Origin: Chitinophagaceae bacterium PMP191F
Lineage (GTDB): Bacteria; Bacteroidota; Bacteroidia; Chitinophagales; Chitinophagaceae
Assembly: GCA_001302245.1 (NCBI GenBank)
Contig: LGYU01000011.1
Span: 22,641 to 86,640 of the forward strand
Direction of reading: 5' to 3'
DNA length: 64,000 nucleotides
The translations under genes were made by a program, and so were the position numbers. Positions within the stretch are counted from its first letter, which is position 1. Each line of letters begins with the position of its first letter. The notes beneath the pieces are model-generated. The model had not been told where the DNA came from. It ran no database searches and saw only the letters and a program-made list of their open reading frames with translations. Below, in pieces: positions 10,455-20,542 of the stretch.

Positions 10455-11015
10455 CTACCTGCCTGGCAGGTTTGCAGGGTCTTTTACGCCTTCGGCCCGG
10501 TTGAAATCTTCTGATTTTCCTTTTTCAATGGACAAACTTTTCCAGTCCCTGCCTTTGAATATTTTGCCGGCATACATGATCTGTCCTACATGGCTGGGAT
10601 AATGTGCCAACTGGCGATTGATGGCATCTATAACGATCAGCGGTTCTTTACGGATATAGATCGTTTTTAGCAGATCGTTTTCTGTAAGCGATTCCAGTGC
10701 GCCAATGAAACAGTTCCAGCCCTGTTCCCACAGGTCTGTCAGTTGTACACGCGACAGGTGTTGTTCTTCAAACTCTGCATCGCGTTGCCGCCATTCTTTT
10801 TCACCGTCGGTGGTTAAAAAATCGGTCCAGCGGCTCAGCATGTTACCTGCCATGTGTTGTATAATGGTGGCAATACTATTAGAACCTTCAGCTGGCTGCT
10901 GGTGCAGCTGTTCGTCGGTTAGCTGCTCCATACTTCTGTCGCCCAGTTGTTTGTAATAACGCATGCGTTTGATAGCTGTTTGCAGGTAGGTGGCACCTAA
11001 CGAATAGACTGTCAT
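10455..11015 (-). CDS. DUF1572 / DinB-superfamily protein
   Basis: Small cytoplasmic four-helix-bundle protein of 186 aa, matching the DUF1572 family of the DinB/YfiT superfamily. Such proteins usually bind a divalent metal through histidines; here IIQHMAGNMLSRW (around residue 52) and LAHYPSHVGQIMYAG (around 137-151) supply candidates. The exact reaction is unknown; relatives include thiol S-transferases and DNA-damage-induced proteins. The ATG at 11015 is clear. The gamma-glutamyltransferase gene ends 68 bp upstream on the same strand; the gap includes the short repeated words tgagaaatggtcaattg and gaaaatcaac. Confidence 0.85.
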   Translation of the reverse strand: MTVYSLGATYLQTAIKRMRYYKQLGDRSMEQLTDEQLHQQPAEGSNSIATIIQHMAGNMLSRWTDFLTTDGEKEWRQRDAEFEEQHLSRVQLTDLWEQGWNCFIGALESLTENDLLKTIYIRKEPLIVIDAINRQLAHYPSHVGQIMYAGKIFKGRDWKSLSIEKGKSEDFNRAEGVKDPANLPGR

Positions 11016-11082
11016 AACCGGTTAATTTGAGAAATGGTCAATTGAAAATCAACAACTGAAAAGTCTGCAATGTTCATCTTGC

Positions 11083-12801
11083 TTAGTATCCTGCTGCATG
11101 ATCCTCTCCGCGATGATCGCCTACAGCCTCAATCTGTCCGTTGGGTAAAATACGGATCACTTCGGTACGGCCAATAGCTCCGCGGCTAGTGATCTTATAG
11201 CCCATCTTCTGCAATTGCTGCAATACTTCTTTGGGAAAATCTTTTTCTACAGAAATATCATCGGGTAACCATTGATGGTGAAATTTGGGTTTGTTCACTG
11301 CATCATCAATGCTCATATTAAATTCCAGGATGTCTACCAGTGTCTGAAAAACAGAAGTTGTAATAGTAGTTCCTCCAGGAGTACCTATTATCAGGTAAGG
11401 TTTATTGTCCTTTAATACAATGGTAGGTGTCATAGAGCTCAGCATGCGTTTGCCGGGTGCAATGGCATTGGCATCTGCACCTACCGCGCCATACATATTG
11501 GGTACACCGGGTTTTACACTGAAATCGTCCATTTCATTGTTCAGTAAAAAGCCTGCACCGCCTACTACGGTTTTGCTGCCATAGCTGCCATTGAGCGTAG
11601 TGGTTACAGCCACTGCATTGCCTTCACTGTCGTAGGTATTCAGGTGTGTGGTCTCTTCGCTTTCCGGAATAACACCTGCCTGCACGTCTTTGCTGGTGCC
11701 TGCTTTGGTAGGATCGTAATCTTTCATCCTGGCTTTTACATAGGCATCGCTGGTAAGGGTTTTAACCGGTACTTTATAAAAATCAGCATCACCCAGGTAT
11801 CTGGCCCTGTCAGCATATGCCCTGCGTTCTACTTCGGTCATTAGTTGTACTGCCTGTGCAGACAGGAAACCGTATTCTTTCAAAGGTTTATCGGCAATCA
11901 TTTTCAACATCTGTGGCAACAGTATGCCGCCGCTGCTGGGTAAGGGCATGGTAACAATGGTATAGCCTTTATAGTCAAAACTTACAGGCTGTCTTTCTTT
12001 GGCTGTATAGTTCTTCAGATCATCCGTAGTAATAATGCCTTTGCCGCGTTGCATTTCTGCTACGATCAGCCGGGCAGTTTCACCTTCATAAAAACCTTTC
12101 TGGCCCTGATCGCGAACCCGTTTCAACGTATTGGCAAGATCGGTCTGGATCAGTGTATCACCTGCTTTCCATTTTTCAGCTTTTACAAATGCAGGTGTTA
12201 CTGTATTGTATTTTACAAATGCATCGTGTTCGGCATTAAGACTTCTTGCTTCAACGGGAGTCAGTACAAATCCTTTTTCGGCCAGATCAATAGCGGGTTG
12301 TATTAATTGTTTAAAAGGCAGTTTGGCATATTTCATTGCTGCAAAGGCACCGGCAATGGTACCGGGCACACCCGCAGCCAGGTGCCCGTTCTGGCTTAGG
12401 GAAGTAACAGCATTGCCGTTCTGGTCAAGATACATATCGCGTGAAGCATGTCCCGGAGCCTGTTCCCTGAAATCAATGGTTACATTCTGACCGTTCGCCA
12501 GGCGGGCTACCATAAATCCGCCGCCGCCGATATTTCCGGCACCGGGGTATACTACGGCAAGAGCCAGTTGGGTTGCGATGGCTGCATCTACCGCATTACC
12601 ACCTTTTTTCATTACAGCAACGCCCACTTCGCTGGCAAGCGGATGTGCTGACACTACCGCACCATGGGTGCAGGTAATATTTTTCTGAATATTGTACTGG
12701 TAGGGGTTGATGCCAGCAGTATGCAACGCAGACTTATGGCTGGCGCAACCGGCAATCAATAATAATAGGAATGAGGCTGGCAGAATATGCTTTCTGATCA
12801 T
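11083..12801 (-). CDS. ggt: Gamma-glutamyltransferase, lipoprotein
   Basis: Hydrolyses or transfers the gamma-glutamyl group of glutathione and related peptides in the periplasm. The 572-aa precursor starts with a lipoprotein signal (MIRKHILPASFLLLLIAGCA; lipobox LIAGC, acylated Cys19). The autocatalytic processing site is visible at EETTHLNTYDSEGNAVAVT; by comparison with the E. coli enzyme Thr384 becomes the N-terminal nucleophile of the small subunit. The oxyanion and substrate loop GSYGSKTVVGGAGFLLNNEMDDF, and later PGKRMLSSMTPT, are also conserved. Length is normal. Lipid anchoring of a Ggt is common in Bacteroidota. Confidence 0.96.
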   Translation of the reverse strand: MIRKHILPASFLLLLIAGCASHKSALHTAGINPYQYNIQKNITCTHGAVVSAHPLASEVGVAVMKKGGNAVDAAIATQLALAVVYPGAGNIGGGGFMVARLANGQNVTIDFREQAPGHASRDMYLDQNGNAVTSLSQNGHLAAGVPGTIAGAFAAMKYAKLPFKQLIQPAIDLAEKGFVLTPVEARSLNAEHDAFVKYNTVTPAFVKAEKWKAGDTLIQTDLANTLKRVRDQGQKGFYEGETARLIVAEMQRGKGIITTDDLKNYTAKERQPVSFDYKGYTIVTMPLPSSGGILLPQMLKMIADKPLKEYGFLSAQAVQLMTEVERRAYADRARYLGDADFYKVPVKTLTSDAYVKARMKDYDPTKAGTSKDVQAGVIPESEETTHLNTYDSEGNAVAVTTTLNGSYGSKTVVGGAGFLLNNEMDDFSVKPGVPNMYGAVGADANAIAPGKRMLSSMTPTIVLKDNKPYLIIGTPGGTTITTSVFQTLVDILEFNMSIDDAVNKPKFHHQWLPDDISVEKDFPKEVLQQLQKMGYKITSRGAIGRTEVIRILPNGQIEAVGDHRGEDHAAGY

Positions 12802-12921
12802 GTGACAGATTAAAAAATGGTGTTAATAAAGTTAATTAAGACGACGCAGATAGGAAAGTAAAGACGGCTAAACGGAAAAAAGAGGTATAAGAAAGGATAC
12901 TCCCTGTATCCGGTATATAAA

Positions 12922-12950
12922 CAAAAAAGGTTCCCTTATGAGGAACCTTT
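12922..12950 (-). terminator. Terminator downstream of tRNA-fMet
   Basis: On the - strand, AAAGGTTCC, loop TCATAAG and GGAACCTTT are followed by a T run. It lies just past the tRNA 3' end, as expected for an intrinsic terminator. Confidence 0.75.
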
Positions 12951-12956
12951 CTGTTG

Positions 12957-13028
<72 letters not shown>

Positions 13029-13161
13029 ATATAATGAGTTTATCTATGCAGTGTTGTAAGAACTTTAACAGGTTTTTTACTTTCTGTTACCCGCTTTTTG
13101 TCTGTTGCGGGGTGCAAAGATAAAGGTATATATCTTTACCACCAAACAAATTTTATTCTTC

Positions 13162-13169
13162 TACCTTTG
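13162..13169 (+). promoter_or_regulatory. -7 box of era
   Basis: TACCTTTG matches TAnnTTTG exactly and ends 8 nt before the era ATG, so the mRNA would be leaderless or nearly so. No clear -33 TTG is seen at the expected distance. Confidence 0.5.
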
Positions 13170-13177
13170 CAGCTGTT

Positions 13178-14047
13178 ATGAAATCGGGTTTTGTAAGTAT
13201 TATAGGTAGGCCCAATGCAGGGAAAAGCACGCTCCTCAACGCTTTGCTGGGAGAAAAGCTGGCTATTGTGTCGCCCAAAGTGCAAACAACCAGGCACCGC
13301 ATCAAAGGCATTATTACGGAAAATGACTACCAGGTGATCTTTTCTGACACCCCCGGCATCATTGAACCGAAGTATAAGTTGCACGAAAAAATGATGTATG
13401 CGGTACGCCAGGCACTGGAAGATACCGATGTGGCCGTATTGCTGGTAGATGTGAATGATAACCTGGAAGAAGTACATGCTATTTTTTCCAACCTCCGGTT
13501 AAAAGCACCTGCCCTTGTGGTGGTTAATAAACTGGATACTGTTAAAGAAGAAAAAAAGCAGGCGGTTTTCAGTTTTTTTAAAGTGCAGTCGTACTGTAAG
13601 GAGATCATTGGGATCTCGGCATTAAAAGGTTTGCAGGTAAAAGAACTGTTGCAGGCTATTGTTCGTTTATTGCCGGAAGGAATGCCGTTTTTTGACAAGG
13701 ATGAAATGACAGATCTGCCCACCCGTTTTTTTGTGGCAGAGATCATACGTGAAAAGGTGTTTCATTTGTACCAGGATGAAATTCCCTATCACACTACCGT
13801 AATTGTTACGGAGTTTAAAGAAAAGACAACACTGGTAAAGATTGTTGCAGATATTATTGTGCAGCGCGAAACACAAAAAGCCATTTTACTGGGTGAAAAA
13901 GGTAAAATGATCCGGCAACTGGGCACTGATGCCCGCAAGGATATAGAGCTGTTCCTGGCACAGAAAGTTTTCCTGGAGCTGTTTGTGAAAGTGCGGCCGA
14001 AATGGCGCGACAACGATTTTATGTTGAAAGAGTACGGATACCATTAA
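13178..14047 (+). CDS. era: GTPase Era
   Basis: Ribosome-assembly GTPase that binds the 3' end of 16S rRNA during 30S maturation. The 289-aa protein has G1 GRPNAGKS (10-17), the switch region with TTRHR (37-41), G3 DTPG (57-60), G4 NKLD (117-120), and a C-terminal KH-type RNA-binding domain with GEKGKMIRQLGTDARKDIE near 242-260. Length is typical. The start is fixed by the -7 box just upstream. It is followed 17 bp later by der, so the two GTPases are almost certainly cotranscribed. Confidence 0.97.
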   Translation: MKSGFVSIIGRPNAGKSTLLNALLGEKLAIVSPKVQTTRHRIKGIITENDYQVIFSDTPGIIEPKYKLHEKMMYAVRQALEDTDVAVLLVDVNDNLEEVHAIFSNLRLKAPALVVVNKLDTVKEEKKQAVFSFFKVQSYCKEIIGISALKGLQVKELLQAIVRLLPEGMPFFDKDEMTDLPTRFFVAEIIREKVFHLYQDEIPYHTTVIVTEFKEKTTLVKIVADIIVQRETQKAILLGEKGKMIRQLGTDARKDIELFLAQKVFLELFVKVRPKWRDNDFMLKEYGYH

Positions 14048-14064
14048 AAAATTACAGCAAGTTT

Positions 14065-15378
14065 ATGGCAGGGTTTACAGTAGCTATAGTTGGAAGACCG
14101 AATGTAGGCAAAAGCACTTTTTTTAATCGTTTACTGGAGCAGCGTAAAGCTATTGTAGACGATGTGAGCGGCGTTACCCGCGATCGTCAGTATGGCGTGG
14201 CAGAATGGAACGGCAAAAACTTTAACCTGATCGATACAGGTGGTTTTGTGCCCCGCAGTGAGGATGTTTTTGAAAAGGAGATCGGCAAACAGGTAATGAT
14301 CGCCGTGGAAGAGGCCAATGCCATTATTTTTATGGTAGATGCCGCCACTGGTATTACCGACCTGGATGAATCAATGGCCGATGTACTGCGCCGTACAGCC
14401 AAACCTGTGTACCTGGTAGTGAATAAAGTAGATAACCACGACCGTTTGCTGGAAGCCACCGAATTTTATGGGCTGGGCTTTGACAATATTTTCTTCCTGT
14501 CGTCTATGTCAGGCAGCGGTACCGGCGAATTGCTGGATGCTATTACCGAACTGGTTCCTGCCAACGAAGAAGGGGAGACGGAAGCAGCCCCTGTCCCCAA
14601 ATTTGCCATTATCGGGCAACCCAATGTAGGTAAATCGTCGTTGCTGAATGCACTTATCGGCCAGGAACGCACCATTGTAAGTGATATTGCCGGTACTACC
14701 CGCGATACCATTCATACCCACTATAATCTTTTCCAGAAAGAGTTTGTACTGATCGATACAGCCGGTATACGCCGTAAGACCAAAGTTGAGGAAGACCTGG
14801 AATTTTATTCTGTTATCCGTGCTATTAAAGCTATGGATGAGGCAGATGTGTGTATGCTGGTGCTGGATGCCGAAAAAGGCATTACGGCCCAGGATCTGAA
14901 TATTTTTAGCCTGGCAACCCGCAAAGGAAAAGGCATTGTAATACTGGTGAATAAGTGGGATATGATGGAAAAAGCCACCAATACAGCCCGCGATTATGAA
15001 GAAGAACTGAAAAAAAGGATCGCTCCTTTTTCTGATGTGCCCATCATCTTTATTTCTGCACAGGAAAAACTGCGTATCCATAAGGCAATAGAAGTAGCGC
15101 TGCAGGTATACGAAAATAAACAACGCAGGGTGCCTACTTCAGAACTGAACGAGGTGATGCTGAAGGCTATCGAATCGTACCACCCGCCGGTTGTGCGTGG
15201 CAATCCTATCCGTATCAAGTATGTAACCCAATTGCCCACCCATGTACCATCGTTTGCGTTTTTCTGTAATTACCCGGATGATGTCAAACAACCCTATAAA
15301 AACTACCTGGAGAACCAGTTACGCCAGCATTTCGTATTTAAAGGTGTACCTGTGAGGTTGTTTTTCAGGAAAAAGTAA
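14065..15378 (+). CDS. der: GTPase Der (EngA)
   Basis: Double-domain GTPase needed for 50S ribosome assembly. The 437-aa protein has a first G domain with GRPNVGKS (10-17), DTGG (57-60) and NKVD (120-123), a second with GQPNVGKS (184-191), DTAG and NKWD, and a C-terminal KH-like domain ending in FKGVPVRLFFRKK. An upstream in-frame extension to 14002 overlaps the end of era and is rejected, since MAGFTVAIVGRPNVGKS is the standard family N-terminus. It follows era by 17 bp and forms a ribosome-biogenesis pair with it. Confidence 0.97.
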   Translation: MAGFTVAIVGRPNVGKSTFFNRLLEQRKAIVDDVSGVTRDRQYGVAEWNGKNFNLIDTGGFVPRSEDVFEKEIGKQVMIAVEEANAIIFMVDAATGITDLDESMADVLRRTAKPVYLVVNKVDNHDRLLEATEFYGLGFDNIFFLSSMSGSGTGELLDAITELVPANEEGETEAAPVPKFAIIGQPNVGKSSLLNALIGQERTIVSDIAGTTRDTIHTHYNLFQKEFVLIDTAGIRRKTKVEEDLEFYSVIRAIKAMDEADVCMLVLDAEKGITAQDLNIFSLATRKGKGIVILVNKWDMMEKATNTARDYEEELKKRIAPFSDVPIIFISAQEKLRIHKAIEVALQVYENKQRRVPTSELNEVMLKAIESYHPPVVRGNPIRIKYVTQLPTHVPSFAFFCNYPDDVKQPYKNYLENQLRQHFVFKGVPVRLFFRKK

Positions 15379-15616
15379 GGGTGAGGGATTTTCCGGGCTT
15401 TACACTGGAATATTTCCTGTTTTGGGAGGATACTTTTCATGGAAAAATACTGTGGATATTCATATTATTCATAGTATTTGCAGGAATTTATGATTAGTTG
15501 TATCTTGGTTCCCGGAACAGACAGAACGCCTGAATACCTGACCACAAACTGATTCCTACATAAAACCTCTGGAATCCATTTCCTGTGCATTTATCGTTGA
15601 AAATAATTTAATTAGT

Positions 15617-18019
15617 ATGAAGAAATTCTACTTGGCTGTAGTATGCTTTTTCAGCTGCACGGTAATGGCTTTTTCACAAACAGATCTTTATTGGGTAGGC
15701 CCTTTGAATGGTAACTGGAACAGTACCGCCAACTGGTCTGCAACTTCAGGTGGCAGTGGTGGTGCAGGTATACCCAATACAACATCTTACAACGCTGTAT
15801 TTACTACCAACGCTACTGTAAATGTGGACCTGGCCACCTTCAGTATCAACCGACTGTTTGTAACCAGCTCTTCAGCAGTAAAATTGTATACAGGAAGTGC
15901 TCCATCCACCACCATTACACTTACCAGCACCTCCTTAGTATCACGTGCATTGGAAATTTCTACCGGTAGCTCACTGACAGATAGCGCCAGTGTTATCAAT
16001 ACTATATTCCTGGTATCTTTTGCCAATGATGCCAAAGGCCTTATTAATGGAACATGGGCTTTCTCCGGTGTGGTTGGTCTCAATACGCCCGTTGATGATG
16101 GGTTTGCTTATTTTTCATTACCTCCCACAACAGGACTTGCCAATAACATCCAGATAAACGGTACTATTCAACTGAATAACTATTCTGCTCCTCCTGATGT
16201 GCCTTATAATAGCGGTTACCTCAATTTCAATAGCGGTTCTAATTACTGGCTGAACTGTGATGGTGCTGCTGCCCCCAATGCCAACTGGAATGTAAGCTCT
16301 AACATACAGGTTACAGGTGTACAGACGAATGCTCCTTCTCTGGACAATATTGGTCAGCCGGGCAATCTTTTGTACAATAGTGCTGGTATGACTGCCAATG
16401 CAGGCTGGAACTGGCCGGCAAATCTTATTATCGGGGGTAATTTCAGTGTACTGAGTACCAATAATAAAGTATTGTCTTTGTCTATTAATAACGGTTCAGA
16501 TGTTAACTATACTATTAATGGTAATGTAAATGTGGGCGGCAATTCTGCTCTGACCTTTGTACAGGCTAACCAGGATGTGAACTATACCCTGCAGGTAAAC
16601 GGTAATTTCAATCTTTCGGGTGGTGTATTTTCGTTGCGCGATGGTCCCCTGCCTGCAGTACTTACCGGTACTTCTGCTTTAAAAGTAAAAGGTAATATCA
16701 ATCATACAGGTGGTACATTCACCAGCAATCATATTGCTGTAAGCACCACCAGTGAATTGTACGTGGTTGAAATGAATGGTACTGCTGCGCAGACCATTAC
16801 TTCTACCGGAAGTTTTAACAATGCTGCTAACCAGGTAACCCTTCGGTTGAACAATGCTTCAGGAACTACTCTGCTATCTCCGCTGACTGTTGGTAAGCTC
16901 AGTTGGAACTCAGCAAACAAAGGTAACCTGATCACTTCCGGTTCTAATTATGTTACCATCAACAACCCCAGTACTACAGACAATACTGTAGTATATGGTG
17001 TTTCCGGTACCGGTTTTGTAAGCGGTCCTGTAGCCCGTGCCACCAATACTACTGTTGCTTACAGGTTCCCCACCGGCAAGTCTGGCGCTTACAGGTATGC
17101 CGAAGTAATTCCTGCTGCTGCAACTGCTTCTGTGTATGTTTCAGAATATTTCGGAACTGCTTACAGCGATCTTACCACCAATGGTACTGTAGATGGTGTT
17201 TCCAACGTACAGTATTGGAGCATCAACCGTATTTCAGGTGCTGATGCTGCTATCCAGTTAACACTGCAGGACGGTGCGGTACCTGGTGCCAATCCCGGCT
17301 CCCTGATCACTGTAGCACAGTATGCGCCGATAGCACACTGGAAAAATGCTAACCAGGGTTCTGGTACCACCTTGCCTTATAATGCTACCACAGGTAGTGT
17401 TCGCTCTGCTGTATTAAGCAGTTTTATTACACCTAACTTTACTTTTGGTTATGGTAATAATGCCGCATTGCCGATAGAACTGGTTGATTTTGCTGTTAAA
17501 AAACAATCCGGTGCCACTGCACTGGTAAACTGGAAGGTTTCTGACAACAGTACACCTGTGAAGTTTGGTGTACTGCGTTCAGTTGACGGTGTATACTTTA
17601 CCGGAATAGGGACTGTAGCTGCTGGTGAGAATGTAACAGATTATAACTTTACCGATAACGCACTGCCCACCGGCACTATATACTATCGCTTACAGATGTA
17701 TGATAAAGATGGTTCTTACAAACTCAGTAAGATCATTGCGGTTATGAATGGAGTGAAGGGTATCCTGATCACCGGTATGATGCCAACCATTGTACACGAC
17801 AGGGCCAGACTGAATGTTGTTTCTTCTGAAAAAGGTACTATACAACTGGTGGTAACTGATATTCAGGGCCGGATTGTATATCAGCAACTGGCTGGTATCA
17901 ATAATGGCGGTAGCCAGGATATCTGGATGTCACTGTCTGCACTGGGAGCAGGTAATTACCAGGTAACCGGTTATATGAACAATGAAAGTGTAGGCACCTT
18001 CAGGTTCATTAAACAATAA
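15617..18019 (+). CDS. Surface/secreted protein with type IX secretion C-terminal domain
   Basis: The 800-aa exported protein begins with a signal peptide (MKKFYLAVVCFFSCTVMAFS, then Q). The body is Asn/Thr/Ser/Gly-rich with repetitive beta-strand units (NGNVNVGGNSALTF, NGNFNLSGGVFSL), suggesting a parallel beta-helix or autotransporter-like fold. The last ~90 residues (from about ILITGMMPTIVHDRARLNVV to NESVGTFRFIKQ) look like a Por/T9SS type A sorting domain: a beta-rich module with VVTDIQGRIVYQQ and LGAGNYQVTGY. It is therefore probably moved across the outer membrane by type IX secretion. Function unknown; adhesin or ice-binding-like roles are only guesses. It has its own strong terminator. 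Confidence 0.85.
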   Translation: MKKFYLAVVCFFSCTVMAFSQTDLYWVGPLNGNWNSTANWSATSGGSGGAGIPNTTSYNAVFTTNATVNVDLATFSINRLFVTSSSAVKLYTGSAPSTTITLTSTSLVSRALEISTGSSLTDSASVINTIFLVSFANDAKGLINGTWAFSGVVGLNTPVDDGFAYFSLPPTTGLANNIQINGTIQLNNYSAPPDVPYNSGYLNFNSGSNYWLNCDGAAAPNANWNVSSNIQVTGVQTNAPSLDNIGQPGNLLYNSAGMTANAGWNWPANLIIGGNFSVLSTNNKVLSLSINNGSDVNYTINGNVNVGGNSALTFVQANQDVNYTLQVNGNFNLSGGVFSLRDGPLPAVLTGTSALKVKGNINHTGGTFTSNHIAVSTTSELYVVEMNGTAAQTITSTGSFNNAANQVTLRLNNASGTTLLSPLTVGKLSWNSANKGNLITSGSNYVTINNPSTTDNTVVYGVSGTGFVSGPVARATNTTVAYRFPTGKSGAYRYAEVIPAAATASVYVSEYFGTAYSDLTTNGTVDGVSNVQYWSINRISGADAAIQLTLQDGAVPGANPGSLITVAQYAPIAHWKNANQGSGTTLPYNATTGSVRSAVLSSFITPNFTFGYGNNAALPIELVDFAVKKQSGATALVNWKVSDNSTPVKFGVLRSVDGVYFTGIGTVAAGENVTDYNFTDNALPTGTIYYRLQMYDKDGSYKLSKIIAVMNGVKGILITGMMPTIVHDRARLNVVSSEKGTIQLVVTDIQGRIVYQQLAGINNGGSQDIWMSLSALGAGNYQVTGYMNNESVGTFRFIKQ

Positions 18020-18041
18020 CTTACTGAACATAACGAATGAT

Positions 18042-18085
18042 AATAAAAGAAAAACTCCCGTAACAGCGGGAGTTTTTCTTTTATT
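18042..18085. terminator. Bidirectional terminator, 19-bp perfect stem
   Basis: AATAAAAGAAAAACTCCCG (18042-18060), loop TAACAG, and the exact complement (18067-18085). A-rich and T-rich flanks on both sides make it work in both directions. It separates the convergent T9SS and DUF4954 genes. Confidence 0.85.
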
Positions 18086-18113
18086 GCTTTGTATAGTATG
18101 AACTATGATCTTA

Positions 18114-20348
18114 TCAGGCAATCACTGTCTTTCCTGTGAGTTTTAGTTTGCTCATCAATTGCTGTAATTCCTTTTTATAGGCCAGCAGGCTTTTCTGTTC
18201 CTGTTTGATGAAAGCATTTTCAGATAACTTTCCTACTACTTTCTCCATTGACTCCTGGCTATTGTATACCATTTTGCGGAAAGGATTTTTGTAGTCTTTA
18301 GCCCTGGATTCGTAAATGCCTTTGGCGATCCATTCGCGGGTATCAACGCTTTGTGAAAGCAGTGCATATAATATTTCAGGAGTAGCCCTTTTCAGTGAAA
18401 TGCCCTGTACTGTTTTTAATGCAGCCATGGCATGTACCAGTTGTTCCCGGTTATAATTATTGCCCTGTTCCTGGTAAAAGGCATGAATATCATTCCATGA
18501 TTTTACCCTTCCGGAATGTACCTGTTTGATCAATTTTTCTATTTCTGACTGTCTGATCAACTGGCCACCGGCATTGCTCCATGCACTCAATGCTACTGAT
18601 CCCGGCAGACTTTCCTGCAGTTGTGCTATGTTTTTAGGATGGGTAACACGGATATGCTCTACCAACTGCTGTGCTGCATATAAGGCTACCAGTTTTTTAA
18701 ATAACTGGTAAGACTGTAACACTTTAATGATCCTGACAGGTCTGCGGCTGTTTTCAAATCCTTCGGCAGTAATCACCAGTGTGTTTACCACAGGATCATT
18801 ATTTTCCAGCAATTGCTTACCTGCAGTAATTGCTTCTTCTGTAGTGATCTTTTTACGCAAACCCTGCTGCAGCAACCATGCTTTACCGGTAAACTGTTGT
18901 AACAGTGCAAGTGAATCAACTATTTCGTTGATAGTATCCGGTGCCAGGAAATTGAATTCCAGCGGCTGTGTTTTGTTGATACGTTTATCGCGGTCAATAT
19001 ATTTCCAGGAATTTCTTGCCAGTGCGTACATATTGTACAGGAACCAATAGCCGGGCATTACCGTCAGTTGATTGTTGTGTACATCATTACTGATAAGTGC
19101 AAAAGGGATTGGGATATTCAGTTCTGACGGGTAATCACCTTTGGCCAGTATAGCGTAGGATGCAAATTTTGAATTGTGTTTCAGGCTCACACACAGACCA
19201 GGCCAGAAACCGCGTCCGGCAACCAGTTCACCATCCGGACTACGTGAGTTGTGATTGGAGCCGATAGTAGCGCCGGCTGCCATATTGCTTTGCCCCTGTA
19301 TCAATGACGCACATAAAAATGAGTTGTTATGGTGCTGTTCGTGTGCAGGAAAAATCAATGAGTTCAATACTTCGCAACAGGAAATAGTGGAGTTATCGCC
19401 CAGGTAAGAGTTGATAAGACGTGCGCCATATTTAAGCTGTGAATGGGACGCCAGGAAAAAGCGAACTGCTTTTACGCCGTAGAATATACGGCAGCCGTAA
19501 CCAATGATGCCGTTCACCAATTCACATCCTTCACCCACCTGCGATTTGGCTTCAGCCGAAGAGTTGATGGTAACATTCTTGATCTTGTTCGCTCCTTTGA
19601 GATAGGCATCACTGCCAATATTCACATCTTTTACAATGCGGCAGTTTTTGATCACGGTTCTGTCGCCGATAACACCATAATATCCGCGTCGTTTATCCGA
19701 TTGCTTATCGGTAAAACTTTTCAGTTTGTCCATCAGCACATCATCATCCCTGAACTGTGTCCACAACCAGGCATCGCCGGGCAGCATGCCATTGAAAGGA
19801 ATGATCTTACGTCCACCGTTTTCGTTACATACTTCCAGCCATATCCGGATATTTTCGTTTTCTCCTTCTTTCAGAAAGCCATTACCAAATTTTGCATGAT
19901 CGGTAGTGGCAATTTCATTGATATTTACCAGCATTACATCACTACCGGTAATATAGTGCGACAGATAGTTTACGTTATCTACCACTACATTGTCTCCAAA
20001 ATCACAACTGATAATAGTACTGTTGTATAAGCCAACAGGTCTTTTCAGGTTGTGAAATTCCAGGTAGTATGGTTCCAGTTTTCCGATGCGTACCAGTCCA
20101 TAGAATTTACAATGCTGTACTAATTCAGGATTGAAAGCGTCTGATACCAGTATTTTATTCCAGTCGTCGGAGGTATTGCGATTGCGAACCAGTACTTCAA
20201 TTTCATACGCAGTAAGCTGCCGGTACCGGATGCCGTTTTTATTCTGCTCATTACGCAGGTAATACTCATCCTTTCCTTTGGGAAGAAAATCGGGGGGAAT
20301 AAAATTATACCCTAAAGTATTCAGCAGGCTTTTTTTGATTACGTTCAT
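18114..20348 (-). CDS. DUF4954 family protein (left-handed beta-helix)
   Basis: A 744-aa cytoplasmic protein of the Bacteroidota-specific DUF4954 family. The central part (about residues 120-400) has the isoleucine/valine-rich hexapeptide periodicity of left-handed beta-helix proteins (VIGDRTVIKNCRIVKDVNIG, AGATIGSNHNSRSPDGELV), the fold used by sugar-nucleotide acyl- and nucleotidyltransferases such as GlmU. The C-terminal third is helical. Reaction unknown. It is downstream of glmS on the same strand with a ~195 bp gap, which hints at a role in amino-sugar or sugar-nucleotide metabolism, but this is only inference from location and fold. Confidence 0.85.
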   Translation of the reverse strand: MNVIKKSLLNTLGYNFIPPDFLPKGKDEYYLRNEQNKNGIRYRQLTAYEIEVLVRNRNTSDDWNKILVSDAFNPELVQHCKFYGLVRIGKLEPYYLEFHNLKRPVGLYNSTIISCDFGDNVVVDNVNYLSHYITGSDVMLVNINEIATTDHAKFGNGFLKEGENENIRIWLEVCNENGGRKIIPFNGMLPGDAWLWTQFRDDDVLMDKLKSFTDKQSDKRRGYYGVIGDRTVIKNCRIVKDVNIGSDAYLKGANKIKNVTINSSAEAKSQVGEGCELVNGIIGYGCRIFYGVKAVRFFLASHSQLKYGARLINSYLGDNSTISCCEVLNSLIFPAHEQHHNNSFLCASLIQGQSNMAAGATIGSNHNSRSPDGELVAGRGFWPGLCVSLKHNSKFASYAILAKGDYPSELNIPIPFALISNDVHNNQLTVMPGYWFLYNMYALARNSWKYIDRDKRINKTQPLEFNFLAPDTINEIVDSLALLQQFTGKAWLLQQGLRKKITTEEAITAGKQLLENNDPVVNTLVITAEGFENSRRPVRIIKVLQSYQLFKKLVALYAAQQLVEHIRVTHPKNIAQLQESLPGSVALSAWSNAGGQLIRQSEIEKLIKQVHSGRVKSWNDIHAFYQEQGNNYNREQLVHAMAALKTVQGISLKRATPEILYALLSQSVDTREWIAKGIYESRAKDYKNPFRKMVYNSQESMEKVVGKLSENAFIKQEQKSLLAYKKELQQLMSKLKLTGKTVIA

Positions 20349-20542
20349 AGTAATGTAGTCAATAATGAATGGTCTGTGGTGAATGGACGGGCAGTAAGCG
20401 TGAACGGTGAAATGTCAAACGTGAAATTGGCTACAGGTTTAAATTATTGGCTGTTTAGCCATGTAATATTTCAGCCTGTAACTGATCTACGTACGATATT
20501 CAACTCTCTTCCTTCTATAACCTGCAACTTAAAACCTATAAC
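20349..20542. repeat. Iterated word sequence in glmS-DUF4954 gap
   Basis: Contains two kinds of degenerate repeated words: gaatggtctgtggtgaatgg and gtgaacggtgaaatgtcaaa style units (20360-20425), and cttctataacctgcaactta / aaacctataacctattc units (20514-20550). Similar words occur in other gaps of this window (25.2, 37.35, 44.2 and 57.35 kb). No gene seen. Confidence 0.5.

Noticed and set aside
20349..20542. Tandem repeat or satellite array in the glmS gap
   Set aside because: Units are degenerate and of mixed types, with no fixed period; described as iterated words instead.
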